From Mycobacteriaceae bacterium (GTDB taxonomy: Bacteria > Actinomycetota > Actinomycetes > Mycobacteriales > Mycobacteriaceae), in NCBI GenBank assembly GCA_019749805.1, contig JAIEPH010000078.1:1-64000 (forward strand): a DNA stretch of 64,000 nucleotides, in the 5' to 3' direction. Position 1 is the first letter of the stretch. Each line of letters opens with the position of its first letter. The notes below the pieces were generated by a model that did no database searches, was not told the DNA's origin, and saw only the letters and a list, made by a program, of their open reading frames with translations. Of this stretch, positions 35,213 to 44,905 are shown piece after piece. A program made the position numbers and the translations under genes.

Positions 35213-38176
35213 CTACTCACCGAAGACCTTTCGTACCACCGCTTTTGCCCTACGCGTGACACGTAGGTAATTGTCGAGGAACTCGCCGCCGTCGTCGCTC
35301 TCCCAGCCGGCCGCGAGCGCCACCGCATTGAGCTGACGTCCCGGCCCCGGAAGCTGATCGGTCGCCTTCCCGCGCACCAAAACCAGCGCATTGCGCGCCC
35401 GCGTCGCGGTCAGCCATGCCTGCCGAAGCAGTTCGACATCGCCCTCGGCGATCAACTCGGCCGCGCCGATCGCATTGAGGGCCTCGAGCGTCGAAGTGCA
35501 GTGCAGGGCAGGAACTTTGTGCGCATGCCGCAGCTGTATCAGCTGCACTGTCCACTCGATATCGGCGAGTCCGCCGCGGCCGAGCTTGGTGTGCGTATTC
35601 GGGTCGGCGCCGCGCGGCAGCCGTTCGGCATCGACGCGCGCCTTGATGCGCCGAATCTCCTGGACCGCCTGCTGCGAGACACCGCCCGCGGGATACCGCG
35701 TCTTGTCGATCATCAACAGGAAGCGCTCCCCCAGGTCGGGATCGCCGGCCACCCGGTGCGCGCGCAGCAGCGCCTGCACCTCCCACGTCTGCGCGTACTT
35801 CTCGTAGTACGCCTCATAGGAGGCAAGCGTTCTCACCAACGGACCGCTGCGGCCCTCGGGCCGCAGGTTGGCGTCGACCTCCAACGGCGGATCCGCGGAC
35901 GGCGTGCCGAGCAGCGATCGCACCTTCTCTGCCACCGACACCGACCACTTGACCGCGACCGACTCCTCGAAGTCCGCGTTCGGTTCACACACGAACATCA
36001 CGTCGGCGTCCGACCCGTAACCCAATTCGGCGCCACCGAGACGGCCCATTCCGATCACGGCGATACGCGCGGGCGCACCGTCCTCACCCGTGTTGTCCCG
36101 GATCACCGCCTCCAGCGCGGCCTGCAGTACGGCCACCCACACCGACGTCAGCGCCTGGCACACATCGGTCACCTCGAGCATCCCCAGCAGGTCGGCCGAC
36201 GCGATGCGGGCCAGCTCGCGCCTGCGCAGGGTGCGCGCCGCGGCGATCGCGCGCACCGGGTCGGCATGGCGCCCCGCCGAGGCGACAAGCGCTCGGCCGA
36301 CGGCTTCAGGCTCGACGTCGCACAGCTTGGGGCCGTTAGGGCCGTCGGCATAGAGCTGGATGACCTCAGGGGCCCTCATCAGCAGTTCGGGCACATACGC
36401 CGAGGTGCCGAGCACGTGCATCAGCCGCTTGGCCACCGCACCCTCGTCGCGAAGTGTCGACAGGTACCACCGCTCGTCGGACAGTGACTCACTGATCCGC
36501 CGATACGACAGCAGACCGGCGTCGGGGTCGGGCGTATCCGAGAGCCAGTCCAGCAGGGTCGGCAACAACACCCGCTGCACCTGTCCGCGGCGGCCGCCCT
36601 CGCCCGTCAGCGCCCTCAGATGAGTCAGCGCGCTCTGCGGCCCCTCATAGCCGAGCGCGGCCAGCTGACGCTCGGCGGCGTCGGCACTGAGTCCCTCCGG
36701 AATCCCGAAGGCGCCAACCGATTCCAGCAGCGGCTGATAGAAGAGCTTGGCGTGCAGACGCGATACCCGCATGTTCTGCCGCTTCAGCTCTTCGCGCAGC
36801 ACGCCGAGAGCATCGTGGGTGCCGTCGGGGCGGATGTGTGCGGCCCTCGCCAGCCAGCGCAGCGTCTCGTCGTCGTCATCCTCGGGGAGCACGTGCGTGC
36901 GCTTGAGCCGTTGTAGCTGCAACCGGTGTTCGAGCAGCCGCAGGAACTCGTATGACGCCGTCAGGTTCGCTGTGTCGTCGCGGCCGATGTAGCCACCGTT
37001 GCCGAGCGCGGCCAGCGCGTTGACCGTCGACGCCACATGCAGCGATTCGTCGTTGCGGCCGTGCACCAGCTGCAGCAGCTGGACCGCGAACTCGACGTCA
37101 CGCAGCCCGCCGGGCCCGAGTTTGATCTCGCGGGTGCGCATGCCCGCGGGCACGTTGTCGATGACGCGACGACGCATCGCCTGCACCTCGGGAACGAAGT
37201 CCTCCCGTTCGCATGCCGTCCACACCATCGGCATCAAAGCTTCGATGTACTGCTTTCCGAGTTCGGCGTCACCGACGGCGGGCCGCGCCTTCATCAATGC
37301 CTGGAACTCCCACGTCTTGGCCCAGCGCTGGTAGTAGGCGACATGGGAGTCGAGCGTGCGGACCAACTGGCCGCGTTTTCCCTCGGGACGCAGCGCGGCG
37401 TCCACTTCGAAGAACGCGTCGCCTGCGAAGCGCATCATCTCGCCGGCCACCCGGGTCGCGATCGGAAGTTCGGACTCGGCCGCTCCCCCAACTACAAAGA
37501 TCACGTCGACGTCGCTGACGTAGTTCAGCTCGCGCGCACCGCACTTGCCCATCGCGATTACGGCCAACCGTGGCATCTCGCCGCCCACCGACTTGTGCGC
37601 AACGGTCAGCGCTGCGCCGAGCGCCGCGTCGGCAAGGTCGGACAGATGCTCGCCGACCGTCGTGAACGGCAGGACGGCTTCGTTTTCCACGGTCGAAGCC
37701 AGGTCCAGACCCGAAAGCACCAGCAGCCGGTCGCGGTACAGGCTCTGCAGCGGTTGCAGCGCATCCCTTGCATCCGTTGCCTTTTCGGCGAGATCGCGGA
37801 AGGTTGTGCGCAACTCCTCGGCCGTCGGCAACGTCACCCGTCCGGCCAACAGCTTCCAGCTCTCGGGGTGGGCGACAAGGTGGTCGCCGAGCGCCAGCGA
37901 CGACCCGAGCACGCTGAACAGCCGTCCGCGCAGACCGCGGTCGGTCAGCAGTTGCTGATTGAGTTCGCTCCAGCCGTCACCCAATGCGTCGACCAACCGG
38001 ACCATCGCGGCGAGCGCGGTGTCGGCATCCGGCGCGCGCGACAACGACCACAACAACTCGACGTAAGAATCGGTGTTCCAACCCAGCCGGTCGAGGTCGG
38101 CGGGCGCGGAGGGTTCGACCAGCCCAAGGCGTCCCACGCTGGGCAGCTTCGGTCGCTGCGTCGCAGGTTTGGCCAC
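35213..38176 (-). CDS. glnE: Bifunctional glutamine synthetase adenylyltransferase/deadenylase
   Basis: GlnE switches glutamine synthetase off and on by adding or removing AMP at its tyrosine (Y406 of GlnA1 here). The 987-residue protein has two nucleotidyltransferase domains: the N-terminal deadenylase (GKCGARELNYVSDVDVIFV) and the C-terminal adenylyltransferase (GMGRLGGAELGYGSDADVMFV), with helical linkers of the HD-like GlnD/GlnE domain. The adjoining order glnA1-glnE-glnA2 is the mycobacterial nitrogen module. GlnE is reported essential in M. tuberculosis. Confidence 0.97.
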   Translation of the reverse strand: MAKPATQRPKLPSVGRLGLVEPSAPADLDRLGWNTDSYVELLWSLSRAPDADTALAAMVRLVDALGDGWSELNQQLLTDRGLRGRLFSVLGSSLALGDHLVAHPESWKLLAGRVTLPTAEELRTTFRDLAEKATDARDALQPLQSLYRDRLLVLSGLDLASTVENEAVLPFTTVGEHLSDLADAALGAALTVAHKSVGGEMPRLAVIAMGKCGARELNYVSDVDVIFVVGGAAESELPIATRVAGEMMRFAGDAFFEVDAALRPEGKRGQLVRTLDSHVAYYQRWAKTWEFQALMKARPAVGDAELGKQYIEALMPMVWTACEREDFVPEVQAMRRRVIDNVPAGMRTREIKLGPGGLRDVEFAVQLLQLVHGRNDESLHVASTVNALAALGNGGYIGRDDTANLTASYEFLRLLEHRLQLQRLKRTHVLPEDDDDETLRWLARAAHIRPDGTHDALGVLREELKRQNMRVSRLHAKLFYQPLLESVGAFGIPEGLSADAAERQLAALGYEGPQSALTHLRALTGEGGRRGQVQRVLLPTLLDWLSDTPDPDAGLLSYRRISESLSDERWYLSTLRDEGAVAKRLMHVLGTSAYVPELLMRAPEVIQLYADGPNGPKLCDVEPEAVGRALVASAGRHADPVRAIAAARTLRRRELARIASADLLGMLEVTDVCQALTSVWVAVLQAALEAVIRDNTGEDGAPARIAVIGMGRLGGAELGYGSDADVMFVCEPNADFEESVAVKWSVSVAEKVRSLLGTPSADPPLEVDANLRPEGRSGPLVRTLASYEAYYEKYAQTWEVQALLRAHRVAGDPDLGERFLLMIDKTRYPAGGVSQQAVQEIRRIKARVDAERLPRGADPNTHTKLGRGGLADIEWTVQLIQLRHAHKVPALHCTSTLEALNAIGAAELIAEGDVELLRQAWLTATRARNALVLVRGKATDQLPGPGRQLNAVALAAGWESDDGGEFLDNYLRVTRRAKAVVRKVFGE

Positions 38177-38221
38177 GGCTCGACGTTAGCGCACCAGCTG
38201 CAGGGGCTGGATTACAGACGG

Positions 38222-39562
38222 CTACAGCGACAAGTAGGTCTTGAGCTCGAACGGCGTGACGTGGCTGCGGTAGTTCTCCCACTCGGCGCGCTTGTTGCGC
38301 AGGAAGTAGTCGAACACGTGCTCCCCCAACGCTTCTGCGACGAGTTCGGAGCTCTCCATCTCGGTCAGCGCCACACCGAGGCTGCCCGGCAGCTCTTTGT
38401 ATCCCATCGCGCGGCGTTCCTCGGGGGTGAGATTCCAGACGTTGTCCTCGGCCTGGGGGCCCAGCACGTAGTTTTTCTCGATGCCACGCAGCCCCGCGGC
38501 GAGCAGGACGGCGAAGGTCAGATACGGGTTGCACGCCGAGTCTGGGCTGCGCACCTCGACGCGTCGCGACGATGCCTTGCGCGGTGTGTACATCGGGACC
38601 CGCACGAGCGCCGAGCGGTTGGCCGCTCCCCAACTCGCCGCGGTCGGCGCCTCGCCGCCGTGGACGAGCCGTTTGTAGGAGTTCACCCACTGATTGGTGA
38701 CGGCGCTGATCTCGTTGGCGTGTTCGAGGATGCCCGCGATGAACGACTTGGCGACATCGGAAAGTTGCAACACGTCATCGGGGCTGTGGAAGGCGTTGTT
38801 CTCGCCCTCGAACAAGCTCATGTGGGTGTGCATCGCCGAGCCGGGGTGTTCGGAGTAGGGCTTGGGCATGAACGTGGCCCGCACACCGTCGCCGAGCGCG
38901 ACCTCCTTGACGACGTATCGGAACGTCATCACGTTGTCGGCCATCGACAACGCATCGGCGTAACGCAGGTCGATCTCCTGCTGGCCCGGGGCACCCTCGT
39001 GGTGGCTGAACTCCACCGAGATGCCCATCTGCTCGAGTGCGTCGATGGCGTGGCGGCGGAAATTCGGGGCGGCGTCGTGCACGGCCTGGTCGAAGTAGCC
39101 GCCGTTGTCGGCGGGGACCGGCACGGTGCCGTCGTACTCACCCGGCTTGAGGAGGAAGAACTCGATCTCGGGGTGCACGTAGCACGAGAAGCCGAGGTCG
39201 CTGGCCTTGGACAGCTGGCGGCGCAGCACGTGGCGGGAGTCCGCCCACGACGGCGAACCGTCGGGCATCGTGATGTCGCAGAACATGCGCGCCGAGTGGT
39301 GGTCGCCCGCACTGGACGTCCACGGCAGCACCTGGAACGTGGACGGATCGGGCCGCGCCACCATGTCGGCCTCGGAGACCCGGGCGAAGCCCTCGATCGC
39401 CGAACCGTCGAAGCCGATGCCCTCCTCGAACGCGCCTTCGAGTTCGGCGGGCGCGATGGCGACGGATTTGAGGTATCCGAGCACATCGGTGAACCACAAC
39501 CGGACGAAGCGGATATCGCGTTCTTCCAGCGTGCGCAGCACGAATTCCTTCTGCCGGTCCAT
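38222..39562 (-). CDS. glnA2: Glutamine synthetase, GlnA2 type
   Basis: A second type I glutamine synthetase of 446 residues, of the alpha-like form with no adenylylation insert. It has DGSAIEGFARVSEADM, MPKPYSEHPGSAMHTHMSL and VRSPDSACNPYLTFAVLL. In M. tuberculosis GlnA2 is not needed for growth; later work on Streptomyces homologues suggests some GlnA-like enzymes act on polyamines, so the exact substrate is open. glnE follows 45 bp downstream in the same direction. Confidence 0.94.
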   Translation of the reverse strand: MDRQKEFVLRTLEERDIRFVRLWFTDVLGYLKSVAIAPAELEGAFEEGIGFDGSAIEGFARVSEADMVARPDPSTFQVLPWTSSAGDHHSARMFCDITMPDGSPSWADSRHVLRRQLSKASDLGFSCYVHPEIEFFLLKPGEYDGTVPVPADNGGYFDQAVHDAAPNFRRHAIDALEQMGISVEFSHHEGAPGQQEIDLRYADALSMADNVMTFRYVVKEVALGDGVRATFMPKPYSEHPGSAMHTHMSLFEGENNAFHSPDDVLQLSDVAKSFIAGILEHANEISAVTNQWVNSYKRLVHGGEAPTAASWGAANRSALVRVPMYTPRKASSRRVEVRSPDSACNPYLTFAVLLAAGLRGIEKNYVLGPQAEDNVWNLTPEERRAMGYKELPGSLGVALTEMESSELVAEALGEHVFDYFLRNKRAEWENYRSHVTPFELKTYLSL

Positions 39563-39661
39563 GTTCGCAGGGTATGCACCGGCTGTTAAATCTGTGTTAC
39601 GGCGATGAGTGCTTGCGCGAAGAGCAGGTAAATCGGTGGCTTCGATCAGCAGTGCGTGCAG

Positions 39662-40111
39662 TCAGGCGTCGAGTTCGTAGCTCAGCCAGGTCGACTTCGC
39701 CGCCCCGATTCCGTCGTAGAGCCGTTGCGCCGTCGCGTTGTCCGGGGCCGTCTCCCACACCAACTTCTCGGCGCCGCGGTCGCGGCACAGCTGCAGACCC
39801 CGCTCGATCAGCGCCCGGCCGGTGCCGGTGCCACGTGCCGCCGACTCCACGTACAGGTCGTTGAGCACGCCGACGCGGGCGGCGTACAACGTCTGCCAGG
39901 TCCAGTAGATCGTCGCGAATCCCAGCGGTGTTCCGTCGACGCGCGCGATCAGCTGCACGCCCTCGTCGGGGTTGTCGATCAGTGCGTTCGACAGGGCCAG
40001 CAGGCGCTCATCGGACGGATCCACGCGATAGAAGTCGCAATAGCCACGCATCATCGGTAACAGCTCCGGCAGATCGGAAACCGTGACACCGGTGATGTTC
40101 AGCTGCTGCAT
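39662..40111 (-). CDS. GNAT family N-acetyltransferase
   Basis: A 149-residue GNAT enzyme. The acetyl-CoA loop is RGTGTGRALIERGLQLC (the RGxGxG/A motif at about 92-97), preceded by the beta strand LNDLYVESAA. The end NATAQRLYDGIGAAKSTWLSYEL is the usual C-terminal region. The substrate is unknown. Its start overlaps the end of the protease gene by 13 bp, so it is probably cotranscribed with that gene. Confidence 0.9.
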   Translation of the reverse strand: MQQLNITGVTVSDLPELLPMMRGYCDFYRVDPSDERLLALSNALIDNPDEGVQLIARVDGTPLGFATIYWTWQTLYAARVGVLNDLYVESAARGTGTGRALIERGLQLCRDRGAEKLVWETAPDNATAQRLYDGIGAAKSTWLSYELDA

Positions 40112-41613
40112 CGGGTGTCGGGCGGTGGGACCGTGACGTCGATCAGGTAGCGGGCGGCGATCTCGTCGACGCAGTCGTCGCCCTGAAATGCCACGGTGTG
40201 CTGCGTGCCTTCGTAGGTCAGCAACGTGCCACCCAGCTGACGAGCCAGGTCGACGCCCGCCTCGTACGGGGTGGCGGGGTCGTTGGTCGTCGAGATCACC
40301 AGGATCGGCGGCAGCCCGTCGACCTTGATCTCGTGCGGTTCGGTCGTCGGCGGGACGGGCCAGAACGCACAGGTGCCGAGCGGAGCGTGCCCGGTGAACT
40401 CGCCATAGCTCATGAACGGCGCCGCTTCACGAGCCCGCCGGTCCTCCTCGATGGCCTTTGCGCGGTCCGTCACCGCCGGCTTGTCGACACAGTTGACCGC
40501 CACGCGCACGTCGGTCGAGTTGTTGTAGTGGCCGTTCTCGTCGCGGCCCATGTAGAGATCGGCCAGCGCCAGCATCGTGTCTCCCTCCCCGTCCTCGATC
40601 TCCTTGAGGGCCTGCGTGAGGTGGCGCCACAGATTCGGCGAGTACAGCGGCAGGATGGTGCCGACGATCGCGTCGGAATAACTCAGCCCGCGCGGATCAC
40701 GCGTCTTCAACGGGTCTTCCACCAGCGGATCGACCATGCTGCGGTAGACGTCGACCGCCTTGGCGGGATCGGTGCCCAGCGGGCAGTCCGCGTTCTCGGC
40801 GCAGTCGGCGGCGTAGTCGTTGAACGCGGTCTGGAATGCCCTGGCCTGGCGGATGTTGGCCTCAGTGGGATCGGCGTTGGGGTCGATGGCGCCGTCGAGG
40901 ATCATCGCGCGCACCTTGTCCGGATAGGCCTCCGCGTACAGCGCGCCGATGCGGGTGCCATACGAATAGCCCAGATAGTTGAGCTTCTCGTCGCCGAGGG
41001 CCTGCCGCATCGCGTCGAGATCCTCGACCACACTGGCAGTTCCGACGTTGGCGAGGAACTCCTCGCCCATCTTGTCGACGCAGCGCTGAACGAACGCCTT
41101 GGTTTCGGACTCGATGTGCTCGACACCCTCGGGCGTGTAGTCCACCTGCGGGTCGGCGCGGAGCCGGTCGTTGTCAGCGTCGGAATTGCACCACACTGCG
41201 GGCGTGGAGGCCGCCACTCCGCGCGGGTCGAAGCCGACCAGATCGAATCGTTGGCGGACGCTGTCGGGCAGGAGCCCGACCATGCTGGTCGCCGCCGCGA
41301 CACCCGACTCGCCAGGACCGCCGGGGTTGACGATCAGGGAGCCGATCTTGTCCCCGGTCGCCCTGAACCGGATCATCGCCAGCCGCGCGACCTCGCCGTC
41401 AGGCTCGGCCCAGTTCACGGGAACCGACAACATGCCGCACTCGGCACCGACGGGCGCCGGTTCGCCGTCGGAGGACGAGTTCTCGCACTCCCCCCATTCG
41501 ATCGGCGATCCCGGCGGGGGCACGGCGACCACGCCGCGGCCCTCGACCAGGTTCGTGCAACCGGCGACCAGCAACATCAACGCCGTCACTTGGACGCCGA
41601 TCTTCAGGCTCAT
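40099..41613 (-). CDS. caeA: CaeA/Hip1-like serine protease lipoprotein
   Basis: A cell-envelope alpha/beta-hydrolase protease of the tripeptidyl-peptidase type, matching Hip1/CaeA (Rv2224c), which cleaves GroEL2 in M. tuberculosis. The signal peptide ends in a lipobox (LLVAGC), so it is lipid-anchored. Catalytic features are the GYSYGT nucleophile Ser, the Asp in TNDPATPYEAG and the His in GTQHTV. NPGGPGESG is the oxyanion region. I prefer the ATG at 41613 (MSLKIGVQ, 504 residues); an ATG at 41631 adds six residues. M. tuberculosis has two neighbouring copies (Rv2223c and Rv2224c); here there is one. Confidence 0.92.
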   Translation of the reverse strand: MSLKIGVQVTALMLLVAGCTNLVEGRGVVAVPPPGSPIEWGECENSSSDGEPAPVGAECGMLSVPVNWAEPDGEVARLAMIRFRATGDKIGSLIVNPGGPGESGVAAATSMVGLLPDSVRQRFDLVGFDPRGVAASTPAVWCNSDADNDRLRADPQVDYTPEGVEHIESETKAFVQRCVDKMGEEFLANVGTASVVEDLDAMRQALGDEKLNYLGYSYGTRIGALYAEAYPDKVRAMILDGAIDPNADPTEANIRQARAFQTAFNDYAADCAENADCPLGTDPAKAVDVYRSMVDPLVEDPLKTRDPRGLSYSDAIVGTILPLYSPNLWRHLTQALKEIEDGEGDTMLALADLYMGRDENGHYNNSTDVRVAVNCVDKPAVTDRAKAIEEDRRAREAAPFMSYGEFTGHAPLGTCAFWPVPPTTEPHEIKVDGLPPILVISTTNDPATPYEAGVDLARQLGGTLLTYEGTQHTVAFQGDDCVDEIAARYLIDVTVPPPDTRCSS

Positions 41614-41658
41614 GGCACCACATGCTGCCATGACCGCACATCCGCGCTGGCTAGGCGG

Positions 41659-43050
41659 CTATCGCGTGGCGCTGAGCAACTCGTCGAGGGCGGCCTTGAA
41701 GTCGTCGGCCATGTCCCACAGATCGGGCAGCAACTCCGGGCAGGACACGATGCCGACGTTGAGCTTTCCGGCCAGCGACATCACCGTGATGTTGAGACCG
41801 GAGCCGTGGAAGATCGGCCCCAGGGGGTACATCGCGTCCACCTCGCAGCCCAGGTAATAGAGCGGAACCTGTGGGCCGGGGACGTTGGAGACGACGAGGT
41901 TGTGCACCGGCCTGGCCCCGCTCAGCCGGCTGGCGGCGTAGACCCGCATCGCGGCACCGAACACCGCGGGCGCCGCGAACTGGGTCCAGTCCTGGAGCAG
42001 GGTCGCTCCGATCGCCGAACTATGTTGTTTGGCAACCGAATTCGATTCGGAGATGGACTTCAGCCGCTCCGCCGGATCATCGATCTGAGTCTCCAGCTTG
42101 GAGAACATTCCCGACACCTGATTGCGGCCCGGCCGGTCCGACTTGTCATGCACCGATACCGGCACCATGGCGACCAACGAGTTCTCCGGCAACTCACCGC
42201 GATCGTCGAGGAACTTGCGCAGCACACCGGACACCAGCGCCATCACCACATCGTTGACCTTGGCCCCGAAGTGGTTCTTCACGGTCTTGATGTCCTCGAG
42301 GTCGAGCTGCGCGAACGCCACGTTGCGGTGGCCGGTGACGTTGTTGTTCCACGCGGTCTTCGGCGCGGCGAACGGCGCGGTCATCGCGGTGCCACCGCGC
42401 GCCCGCCGGGCGGTGTCCACGACCGTCGACAGGGTCGACGGCAGCGCATTGATCAGCTTCAGCGGCCGGGTGGCGAACTTGAGGGCACCGGATACCGCGA
42501 TCTCGAGCTCGCTCGCATCACCGGGACCGTCGACCGGGTCCGGGGGCGGGGCGTCGGCTTCGGTGCTGCACAGCTGCGACATCAGGTTGGCCCCCGAGAC
42601 CCCGTCAACACCGGAGTGATGGACCTTGGTCATCACGACGATGCGCCCGCCCTCCTGCGGGTCGGTGCCTCCGACGTTCTCGATCACCCACTTCTCCCAC
42701 AGCGGCCGGCTGCGGTCCAGCGACAACGAGGCGATGTGCCCGCAGATCTCAGCCAACTCGCGCCGGCCTCCCGGCGATGGCAGGCCGATGCGGTGCAGGT
42801 GCCGGTCGACATCAAAATCCTTGTCGTCCACCCACACTGGATGGTCGAGGTTGAACCGGCTGTCGGCGAGCTTCTCCCGGAATTGCGGCATCGCCTTGAT
42901 CCTCAGGTCGAACGCGTCGCGGAAACGGTCGAAGGTGTACCCGCCCGGCATGGTCGACGTGTCCAGCTCGAGGATCGAGCACACATGCAGAGGCTGCTGG
43001 GCGGTCTCGAGATACAGGAAACTGGCGTCGAGTCCGCTTAACCGTTGCAT
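41659..43050 (-). CDS. Wax ester synthase/diacylglycerol acyltransferase (WS/DGAT)
   Basis: A 463-residue acyl-CoA:alcohol or acyl-CoA:diacylglycerol transferase for storage lipids. The catalytic motif HHSGVDG (HHxxxDG) is near residue 132, and the ND motif lies in GAKVNDVVMALVSG. Start at 43050 gives MQRLSGLDASFLYLET, the standard family N terminus; a 15-residue longer frame is open. It is one of several such genes usual in mycobacteria. It is divergent from panB with 157 bp between the starts. Confidence 0.93.
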   Translation of the reverse strand: MQRLSGLDASFLYLETAQQPLHVCSILELDTSTMPGGYTFDRFRDAFDLRIKAMPQFREKLADSRFNLDHPVWVDDKDFDVDRHLHRIGLPSPGGRRELAEICGHIASLSLDRSRPLWEKWVIENVGGTDPQEGGRIVVMTKVHHSGVDGVSGANLMSQLCSTEADAPPPDPVDGPGDASELEIAVSGALKFATRPLKLINALPSTLSTVVDTARRARGGTAMTAPFAAPKTAWNNNVTGHRNVAFAQLDLEDIKTVKNHFGAKVNDVVMALVSGVLRKFLDDRGELPENSLVAMVPVSVHDKSDRPGRNQVSGMFSKLETQIDDPAERLKSISESNSVAKQHSSAIGATLLQDWTQFAAPAVFGAAMRVYAASRLSGARPVHNLVVSNVPGPQVPLYYLGCEVDAMYPLGPIFHGSGLNITVMSLAGKLNVGIVSCPELLPDLWDMADDFKAALDELLSATR

Positions 43051-43207
43051 CCCGCCGATGTTAGGCGGGGCGGGGCCAACTGTGAGGAAATCCACTCAAC
43101 GCGCCTTTCAACTTCGGCGCCCGAAGTGGCAGACTGAACAGGTCAGACGAACCCGGGGACCCGGATGGGCCTCGAGGATCGACCCGACCAACCCGTGAGG
43201 GACAACG

Positions 43208-44044
43208 ATGTCTGAGCAGACTGTCTATGGCGCTGCGGCGGATAAGCCACGGACCAAAATAAGAACTCTTCACCTCCAGAAGTGGAAGTCCGAGGGCCAC
43301 AAGTGGGCCATGCTGACGGCCTACGACTTCTCCACCGCCCGCATCTTCGATGACGCAGGCATTCCCGTCCTGCTGGTCGGCGATTCGGCGGCCAACGTGG
43401 TCTACGGCTACGACACCACCGTGCCGGTGACCCCCGACGAGCTCATCCCACTGGTCCGCGGCGTCGTCCGCGGAGCTTCGCACGCACTGGTGGTCGCCGA
43501 CCTGCCGTTCGGTAGCTATGAGGCAGGCCCGCAGCAGGCCCTTGCCACCGCCACCCGCTTCATGAAGGAGACCGGCGCGGGCGCGGTCAAACTCGAGGGC
43601 GGCGAGCGCGTCGCCGATCAGATCGCGACGCTGACCCAGGCCGGCATCCCCGTGGTCGCGCACATCGGATTCACCCCGCAGAGCGTCAACGGCCTGGGCG
43701 GGTTCCGCGTCCAGGGCCGCGGCGACGGCGCCGAGCAGACCGTCCACGACGCGATCGCCGTGCAGGAAGCCGGGGCCATCGCCGTGGTGCTCGAAATGGT
43801 CCCCGCTGAACTGGCGACTCAGATCACCGGCAAACTGACCATCCCCACCATCGGCATCGGAGCCGGACCAAACTGCGATGCGCAGGTGCTGGTGTGGCAG
43901 GACATGGCCGGCATGACGAGCGGTAAGACCGCCAGGTTCGTCAAACGCTTCGGCGATGTGGGTGCCGAATTGAGCCGCGCCGCAACGCAGTACGCCGACG
44001 AGGTTGCCAGCGGGACGTTCCCCGCCGAAGAGCACTCCTTCTAG
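43208..44044 (+). CDS. panB: 3-methyl-2-oxobutanoate hydroxymethyltransferase
   Basis: PanB makes ketopantoate from ketoisovalerate and methylene-tetrahydrofolate, the first committed step of pantothenate and CoA synthesis. It has 278 residues. Metal and substrate motifs are present: LVGDSAANVVYGYDTT, the VKLEGGERV segment and GFTPQSVNGLGGF, with IGIGAGPNCDAQVLVWQD. GAGGG precedes the ATG. It ends inside the stop of the convergent enoyl-CoA hydratase gene (4-bp overlap). Confidence 0.97.
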   Translation: MSEQTVYGAAADKPRTKIRTLHLQKWKSEGHKWAMLTAYDFSTARIFDDAGIPVLLVGDSAANVVYGYDTTVPVTPDELIPLVRGVVRGASHALVVADLPFGSYEAGPQQALATATRFMKETGAGAVKLEGGERVADQIATLTQAGIPVVAHIGFTPQSVNGLGGFRVQGRGDGAEQTVHDAIAVQEAGAIAVVLEMVPAELATQITGKLTIPTIGIGAGPNCDAQVLVWQDMAGMTSGKTARFVKRFGDVGAELSRAATQYADEVASGTFPAEEHSF

Positions 44045-44820
44045 GAGAACTCCGGCTTGCGCTTGGCCATGAAGGCATCGACGCCTTCGCGGCCGTCGGC
44101 GGAATTGGCACGCTCGGCGATCAGCCGGCCCTCGAATTCCATCTGCTCCTCGAGACCGCTGCTGAACGTCGACAGCATCAGTGCCTTCACGGAGCCGTTG
44201 GACCCAGCGCAGGTGGCCACCATTTTCTCGGCCAGCTCGTCGGCACGTGCGGCCAATTGATCGTCGGGCACCACCTCGGTGACCAGACCCCACTGTGCGG
44301 CGTCCTGGGCCGAGAGAGTGCGATTCGTCAGCATCAGTTCCTTGGTCTTGGCGATGCCGATGAGACGCGGCAGGAAGTACGACGAGCTGCCGTCCGGCGA
44401 GAGCCCCACCTTGGTGTAGGCCATGGTGAACGACGCCGACTCCGCGGCGAGGACGAGATCGCCCGTCACCGCGATCGAGAAGCCTGCTCCGGCGGCGGTG
44501 CCATTGACCGCGGTGATGAGCACGGCGTCCATCCGCGAGAAGCTCGAGATCGCGCGGTGCAGATCGTTCGCGACGCCCTTGATGTGCAGGCCCCTGTCGG
44601 CCGCAGCTGCAAAGGACTTCAGATCGCCTCCGGCGCAGAAGAACCGACCCGAACCGGTGAGCACGACCACCTTCGTCGCCGCCGTGTCGCAGCGCCGTGC
44701 GGCATCGGCGAGCTCGCGAGTCATGGTGTCGTTCATTCCATTTGCGGCGTCGGGCCGGTTCAGGGTGATCCGGGTGATGGCACCGGACGGCTCGAATTCG
44801 ATGGTTTCGTAGTCGGTCAC
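44041..44820 (-). CDS. Enoyl-CoA hydratase/isomerase family protein
   Basis: A 259-residue crotonase-fold protein. The oxyanion segments are GRFFCAGGDLKSFAA and NGTAAGAGFSIAVTGDLVLAA. The usual second catalytic Glu position reads VGLSPDGSSSYFLPRLIG, where Asp replaces Glu, as in many isomerase-like members, so it may be an isomerase or have another acyl-CoA activity. It stands opposite panB with overlapping stops. Confidence 0.9.
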   Translation of the reverse strand: MTDYETIEFEPSGAITRITLNRPDAANGMNDTMTRELADAARRCDTAATKVVVLTGSGRFFCAGGDLKSFAAAADRGLHIKGVANDLHRAISSFSRMDAVLITAVNGTAAGAGFSIAVTGDLVLAAESASFTMAYTKVGLSPDGSSSYFLPRLIGIAKTKELMLTNRTLSAQDAAQWGLVTEVVPDDQLAARADELAEKMVATCAGSNGSVKALMLSTFSSGLEEQMEFEGRLIAERANSADGREGVDAFMAKRKPEFS

Positions 44821-44905
44821 CCCTGGACTGTATCGCCGCCGTCCAGTTGCTCAACCGCTCCCCCGGCAGGCTCGTTTACCTGAATATGGCAGTCTTGCCC
44901 GCACC

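Noticed and set aside
37037..39589. An 850-codon open frame on the plus strand opposite glnE and glnA2
   Set aside because: It is the antisense shadow of two strongly conserved genes; GC-rich codon use keeps the opposite frame open, and the translation has no domain or motif.
40198..43041. A 947-codon open frame on the plus strand opposite the protease and WS/DGAT genes
   Set aside because: It runs across two well-supported minus-strand genes and their gap, and its translation is Arg/His/Asp-rich without recognisable features.
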